From positions 1-64,000 of the forward strand of contig QKED01000006.1 of the NCBI GenBank assembly GCA_003252455.1: 64,000 nucleotides of DNA. The letters run 5' to 3'. This DNA is from Gammaproteobacteria bacterium (GTDB taxonomy: Bacteria; Pseudomonadota; Gammaproteobacteria; Thiohalomonadales; Thiohalomonadaceae). The notes beneath the pieces were generated by a model. The model was not told the DNA's origin. It saw only the letters and a program-made list of their open reading frames with translations, and searched no databases. The position numbers and the translations under genes are program-made. Position 1 is the first letter of the stretch; each line of letters starts with the position of its first letter. Shown one piece after another: positions 59,279-64,000 of this stretch.

Positions 59279-62200
59279 CTACCACTTCAGTAGTATCGGG
59301 TAGTCGGCGTGGGAGTAGCCGTCGATCACCACGTAGAGGCTCGCCTCCGCCGGGCTGATGGCCGAGGTGGTGAAGGTGGCCACGTAGGTGCCGTTGCCGT
59401 TGTCCTGCACCGCACCAAGCAGGCCGAGGGCGGGGGTGCGGATTAGTTTGACGTCGTGGCCGGGGCCGACCGGGTTGCCGTCGGCGTCTCGCGGGATGAA
59501 GACGATCTCGGTGCTGCTGCTCATGCTCAGATCAGCATCCCGGGCGAAGAGGGCACTATGCCTCGGGTCGGTCAGCACATAGGCGCCATCGTGGTGGTAG
59601 CCGCGGTCGAGGGCGTCGCTCTGGGCGGTATCCGGTTTGCCATCGAGGTCGGTGGTGGCGACCGATAGCTCGGTCAGGTAGCTCGGGAGTTGCGTGGTCG
59701 AACCGCTGTCGATGGCTGGGTTGGCCACCGAGTTGTCCAGATACCAGAAGGTGGTGAACAGGTTGCCGCCCTCGGCCACCAGGTCATTGCTACCGGAGAG
59801 GCTGCCATCCGCGGTGATGTTGTAGTCGCTGGTGAGGCTGGCCTCGACGAGGTAGACGTCGTCGCCCGCGTTGCTGCTGCCATCGCCATCGTCGTTGCCG
59901 AAGATGATGTTGTCACTGAAGACGCTACCGTTGTCCATCATTATGGTGACGCCACCACCCAAGCCGACCATGCCGCCGAGGTTGTCGGCGATGGTGTTGC
60001 CAAGGAATTTGGCGTTGGAGAGGGTGGAGTAGATGCCACCGGCACTACTCGCCTTGTTTTCGATCACCAAGTTGTTGCTGAACAGCGGCGTGGTATCGAT
60101 GTTGTAGAGCGCGATACCGCCCGCTGCACCCTCGGGGTTGGTGTTGCCGCGGATCAGGTTGTGGTCGAAGCGACCGCCGTCGGCCAGGGCATCGATGATC
60201 AGGCCCGTGCCGTTGTGATTGACCGCGTTGAAGAGCACGCTGACCGATTTGCTCGGACTACCGGTGAAGTAGGCGCCGGCATTGAGGTTGTGGTGCAGGG
60301 TGCTGTCGCGCAGGGTCACGGCGCCGCTGTCGACCTTCATGCCGTAGGTGTAACCACTCACGTCGAAACCGCTCAGGGTCGGTTGTGCCGAGGCGCCAAG
60401 GATGTGGATGCCTTGGCTGGCTGCCGTCTGTGTGCCACCGGCGATGAGATTCTGGCCGCTGAACACCGGTGCCACGCTGGCGGCGGTCAGCCCCTCGATG
60501 TAGAGGCCGGTCTCGGCGTCGGACAGGTTGAGCGTCAGGTTACTCACCAGCGGGTTTGCCGCATTGGTGGAACCAGCGACCATCATCCCCGACCAGCAGT
60601 TGTCGACCGCCAGGTCGTTAATGGTCGGTGAGCTGCCGAGGATGTAGAGCCCCCCGACGCAGTGGCGGATGCGGCTATAGCTCATCTGGCCGCTGGAGCC
60701 GTCGGCGAACTGCACCACGCTCCAATCCTCGACGGCGGGGAGGGTGGCTCCACCGTCATCGTTACTGTCGCCAGCGATGGTGTCGTCCTTGATTGAAGTG
60801 AAGAGCACCTCGCCTGCGGCGTAACTGGCCCCATTGACATTGAGCGTCCCGCCACTCTCGACGCTGAGACCGACGCTGGCGTCGAACTTGGCGACGACAC
60901 CGGCCTCGATGGTCAGGGTCTTATAGACCGTCACGTCGCTATAGATGCGGTAGGGGGAGCCGCTCAGGCTCCACACGGTCGTGGCATCGATCTGCGCATT
61001 GCCGTAGGCGCTGCCCACATCCGTACCCGGGGGGTAGTCGCTCCCCTTGAGCGGGTCGGTGGAGGCGCTGATCTCATGGTTGTCGGGGTAGGTGTCGCCG
61101 TCCGAGTCGACATCGAAGGGATCGGTACCGTAGGTCTGGTACTCGGCCAGGATGCCGACGATACCGTCACCGTCGAGGTCGTAGCCCTCCTCATCCAGAC
61201 GTAAATTGTCGATGAAGGCGCCACTCTCCTCGCCACTGCCATCGCTGTGGAAGGTGAGACGCAGGGCCACAGGGCTGTCGGGGATGAGGGCGTCGAGGTA
61301 GGCGACCATCAACGTATAGCTGCCACTGTCACTGAACACACTGGACCAGACCGGCTCGCCATCGGCTAAACCGTTATAGCCGGGTAGCGCAGGGTTGAGT
61401 GCGATCCAGAGGCCGAGCCCCTGGTCGAAGTACTCCAGGTTGGTGCCGTCGTTGCTGTCGGCGGTCCTGCTCCAGAGCCTCAGGGATAGGGTCGGGTGGC
61501 TGCTGCCGGAGAGATCGAGTGGCGGTAGATAGAGCGACGCAGTGGTCTGTGGGCTGTAGTTAGAGTAGGGGTCAGTGGCCCAGATGTAACTGCCACTCCA
61601 GGCCGTACCAGGCCCGGTCTCGGCATAGCCGTACTGCCACAACAGGTTGCCACGGCCCCAGAGGGCGAGCCCGGGTTGGCTGACGAAGGAGGCCAGCCCA
61701 CCGCTGCCAGACTCCAGATCCTCGAACCAGCCCATGCCCTGGGCACTACCGGGGAAGTCCGCCGGGTTGAGCGGTGAACTCCCGCTGCCGAGTTCACTGC
61801 CGTCCGAGTAGCCGTCGCCGTCGGTGTCGTAATAAAACGGGTCGGTGCCGTAGGTCTGGTACTCGTTGAGCAGACCGGGGAGGCCATCTTCGTCCGGGTC
61901 CGTATCCTCCTCGTTGAGGCGGACCTCGTCGATATAGGCCCCGCTCGCGCCGCCGCTGGCATCGCTGCGCAGGGTGTAGCGTAGCTTGAGCGGGCCACCG
62001 CGGAAGTCGCTCAGGTCGATCATCACCAGGCCGTAGGTCGAGCCCGAACCCACATTGCCCCAGGCGTGGTCGCCGTTGAGCAGGGTTTGACTGTACTCGG
62101 TAACGGTCGGGGTGAGCCCCAGCCAGCGCTCACTCATCGGCTCGTAGTACTCCATCAGCAGGCCGTCGTTGGCGTCGGCCACCGCGTTCCACAATCGGAA

Positions 62201-64000
62201 CGAGAGGATCGGCTGGGTGGTGCCGGTGAGGTCGAGCGGCGGCAGGTAGAGCGACTCGTCGGTGTTCTCGGCATAGGTGCTGTAGCCCGGCAGGGCCCAG
62301 GCCAGCCCCTCACCACTGTAGTCGCGTCCCGGTATCCCGTCGTAGGGCCAGGTGAGGTACCACTGGGTCTGGTAGGCGCTCCAGATTGCGCCGTCGGTGA
62401 GGTGGTAGAAGGGGGCCAGCACGCCGATGTAGTCGTCGAAGGTGAGTCGGGTGCCGATGGTGAGCGTGGTGGTGCCCGTCTCGGCCGGGTTGATCGGTGA
62501 GGTACCGGCGTTCAACTCATCGCCGTCATTGACCCCGTCCTCGTCCGTATCGGTCTTGAACGGGTCGGTGTGGTAGGTGGTGAACTCGGCCAGGGTGCCG
62601 CTCAGGCCGTCATCGTCTGCGTCGTAGGCCTCCTGCCAGAGGGCGAGGTTGTCCAGGTAGAAGCCGTTGCTGGTCGATTCGGCGTCGGTGCGCAGCATCA
62701 GGCGCAGTTGCACCTGTTGGTCGACGAAGCCGCTGAGGTCGAGCAGCATCAGGCTGTAGAGGCTGTTGTAGCCCTGCCTGACCCAAGCCGCGCCCTCGGC
62801 GCTGTTGCCGTCGTAGGGGGTCCCGATGGGGGTGACGGTGACCCAACCCTGGGTCGCGGGATCGAAGCGTTGCAGGGTTACGCCATCGCCCAGTTGCATG
62901 TTGCTCCAGATGCGCATGGAGAGCACCGCGTCGCTGACAGCGGTAAGGTCGATCAGCGGTAGATAGAGCCCCTCTTCACGGTTGTTGCCGTAGTTGCCAT
63001 AGATGCCGGTACCCCAGGCGTAGCCGCTCTGGTGCCCACCCCAGGGGGCAATGTCGCTGATGCTGCCCCAGGCCCAGTCGTCGCCTTGGGTACGCCAGAT
63101 GGCGCGGCCGTTCGGGTGGGTGAAGGGGATCAGTGTGCCAGGGCCATCCTCGAAGTACTCGACGGTGTTGATGCTCATGGCGAGTTGCACGTTGTCGGCG
63201 GGGTTGAGTGGATTGCCTCCACTCAGAACCTCCATGCCGTCGGAGGTCTCGTCGCCGTCACTGTCGTAGGCGTAGGGGTCGGTGCCGTAGGTGGTGTACT
63301 CGGCGATGATCCCGCTGAGGCCGTCGTCGTCGGCATCGCTCGCCTCCTCGTCGAGACGCAGCTCGTCGATGTAGGCACCGGGGCCGTTGATGTCGGCATT
63401 GCTGCGGTAGACCAGGCGCAGTTGCACAGTGCTCTTGGGCAGGGCGCTGAGGTCCACCAGCACGAGGCTGTAGGCGTCGGCATAGCCGACCTGGCCCCAG
63501 CCACCCCCACTCCCGACCGGGAGACTGTCGTAGCCGGTCACACTCGGGGTGAGTGTCTCCCACTGCTGCGTGTCGGGGTTGTGATACTCCAGGGTCAGGC
63601 CGTCGTTGCTGTCGCCTAGATTGTCGGCCCAGAGGCGGAAACTGAAGACCGGGGCGATGCTGCCGGTCAGGTCGAGCAGCGGCAGATAGAGTTCGGCGGT
63701 GGCGTTGTTACTGTAGTTGGCGTCGATGGAGGTGGCCCAGACGTTACTGCCGAGGTGGGCGCGCATCGGGCCATTGTAGACGTTGCCGTATTCCCAGGTG
63801 TTGCCGTTGGTATAGAGGCCCCCGGCGGTGGTATCCAAGTCGAGGTACATACCAATGCCCTGCACCGGACCGGTCGGGGTATCCGTGGCGTCGAGCGGGT
63901 CGCTCGATACCACCACCTCGTCTCGGTCGCCGAAGCCGTCGTTGTCGGTGTCGGGGTTGAGCGGGTCGGTGCCGTATATGGCCAACTCGTCGTTGTCGGA
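59279..64000 (-). CDS. Second giant repeat surface protein, partial (N-terminus off the right edge)
   Basis: The frame is open to the window edge; about 1573 residues are visible. It has TSP3-type segments (GTDPLNPDTDNDGFGDRDE), four MAM-like units homologous to those of the lipoprotein (for example LYLPLLDLTGSIAPVFSFRLWADN, LYLPPLDLTGTTQPILSFRLWN, with linkers AEYTTYGTDPYAYDSDGDETSDGME), a parallel beta-helix region (about 61000-59700; NLTLNLSDAETGLYIEG, RFDHNLIRGNTNPEGAAGGIALYNI, SNNLVIENKASSAGGIYS) and a C-terminal invasin-type Ig-like domain (DADGNPVGPGHDVKLIR...GNGTYVATFTTSAISPAEASLYVVIDG). No cell-wall or barrel anchor is seen at the C-terminus. Confidence 0.82.
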   Translation of the reverse strand, partial: SDNDELAIYGTDPLNPDTDNDGFGDRDEVVVSSDPLDATDTPTGPVQGIGMYLDLDTTAGGLYTNGNTWEYGNVYNGPMRAHLGSNVWATSIDANYSNNATAELYLPLLDLTGSIAPVFSFRLWADNLGDSNDGLTLEYHNPDTQQWETLTPSVTGYDSLPVGSGGGWGQVGYADAYSLVLVDLSALPKSTVQLRLVYRSNADINGPGAYIDELRLDEEASDADDDGLSGIIAEYTTYGTDPYAYDSDGDETSDGMEVLSGGNPLNPADNVQLAMSINTVEYFEDGPGTLIPFTHPNGRAIWRTQGDDWAWGSISDIAPWGGHQSGYAWGTGIYGNYGNNREEGLYLPLIDLTAVSDAVLSMRIWSNMQLGDGVTLQRFDPATQGWVTVTPIGTPYDGNSAEGAAWVRQGYNSLYSLMLLDLSGFVDQQVQLRLMLRTDAESTSNGFYLDNLALWQEAYDADDDGLSGTLAEFTTYHTDPFKTDTDEDGVNDGDELNAGTSPINPAETGTTTLTIGTRLTFDDYIGVLAPFYHLTDGAIWSAYQTQWYLTWPYDGIPGRDYSGEGLAWALPGYSTYAENTDESLYLPPLDLTGTTQPILSFRLWNAVADANDGLLMEYYEPMSERWLGLTPTVTEYSQTLLNGDHAWGNVGSGSTYGLVMIDLSDFRGGPLKLRYTLRSDASGGASGAYIDEVRLNEEDTDPDEDGLPGLLNEYQTYGTDPFYYDTDGDGYSDGSELGSGSSPLNPADFPGSAQGMGWFEDLESGSGGLASFVSQPGLALWGRGNLLWQYGYAETGPGTAWSGSYIWATDPYSNYSPQTTASLYLPPLDLSGSSHPTLSLRLWSRTADSNDGTNLEYFDQGLGLWIALNPALPGYNGLADGEPVWSSVFSDSGSYTLMVAYLDALIPDSPVALRLTFHSDGSGEESGAFIDNLRLDEEGYDLDGDGIVGILAEYQTYGTDPFDVDSDGDTYPDNHEISASTDPLKGSDYPPGTDVGSAYGNAQIDATTVWSLSGSPYRIYSDVTVYKTLTIEAGVVAKFDASVGLSVESGGTLNVNGASYAAGEVLFTSIKDDTIAGDSNDDGGATLPAVEDWSVVQFADGSSGQMSYSRIRHCVGGLYILGSSPTINDLAVDNCWSGMMVAGSTNAANPLVSNLTLNLSDAETGLYIEGLTAASVAPVFSGQNLIAGGTQTAASQGIHILGASAQPTLSGFDVSGYTYGMKVDSGAVTLRDSTLHHNLNAGAYFTGSPSKSVSVLFNAVNHNGTGLIIDALADGGRFDHNLIRGNTNPEGAAGGIALYNIDTTPLFSNNLVIENKASSAGGIYSTLSNAKFLGNTIADNLGGMVGLGGGVTIMMDNGSVFSDNIIFGNDDGDGSSNAGDDVYLVEASLTSDYNITADGSLSGSNDLVAEGGNLFTTFWYLDNSVANPAIDSGSTTQLPSYLTELSVATTDLDGKPDTAQSDALDRGYHHDGAYVLTDPRHSALFARDADLSMSSSTEIVFIPRDADGNPVGPGHDVKLIRTPALGLLGAVQDNGNGTYVATFTTSAISPAEASLYVVIDGYSHADYPILLKW

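Overview
The window is GC-rich DNA from a gammaproteobacterium. The host part carries lolA-rarA, crcB, argS followed by a SPOR gene, galU with a WcaJ-type priming transferase, and several c-di-GMP proteins. No rRNA or tRNA gene was seen, so a narrower placement is not supported.

Positions 1 to about 27083 are the right-hand part of a Mu-like transposable prophage whose left end lies outside the window. The early genes run leftwards: Ner-like regulator, small accessory genes, a 346-residue early protein, the DDE transposase MuA, the AAA ATPase MuB, and then DUF551-type and other small genes off the left edge. A LexA/cI-type repressor is divergent from ner across an operator-like palindrome. 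Next comes a leftward mini-island with an RMF/CrpP-like protein, an Acb2-like (anti-CBASS) protein and two small unknowns. The late genes run rightwards from 10829: protease/scaffold, decoration protein, major capsid, gp35 to gp38 homologues, sheath, tube, a frameshifted tail chaperone, tape measure, DNA circularisation protein, baseplate proteins (gpP, gp45 to gp48) and a collar-type tail fibre. Two baseplate/tail proteins carry extra C-terminal domains: a LamG-like domain on the gp37 homologue and a beta-propeller on the gp48 homologue. No terminase, portal or lysis genes are present in this part. The prophage ends in two tandem 22-bp transposase-type repeats and interrupts a membrane diguanylate cyclase gene.

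The host region (27084 to 49600) holds the 3' remnant of that cyclase; a 4xCBS-PAS-GGDEF-EAL protein; a nitrilase homologue lacking its catalytic triad; lolA and rarA; a response-regulator/kinase hybrid and a large BarA-like hybrid kinase; crcB and a DUF190 gene; SPOR protein and argS; a PilZ protein; several small conserved genes; a PfkB sugar kinase; and an exopolysaccharide block (galU, priming glycosyltransferase, O-antigen polymerase-like membrane protein).

From 64000 down to 49914 lies a leftward locus. It encodes a giant repeat protein (N-terminus off the right edge), a TPR plus outer-membrane beta-barrel protein, a FecR-domain protein and a 2272-residue lipoprotein. The two giants share at least nine copies of a MAM-like jelly-roll unit linked by calcium-binding TSP3-type repeats. 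The TPR-barrel protein has the architecture of Slam-type surface lipoprotein exporters. This is the best candidate here for a poorly described system: a surface-display locus with exporter, FecR partner and two giant repeat substrates.
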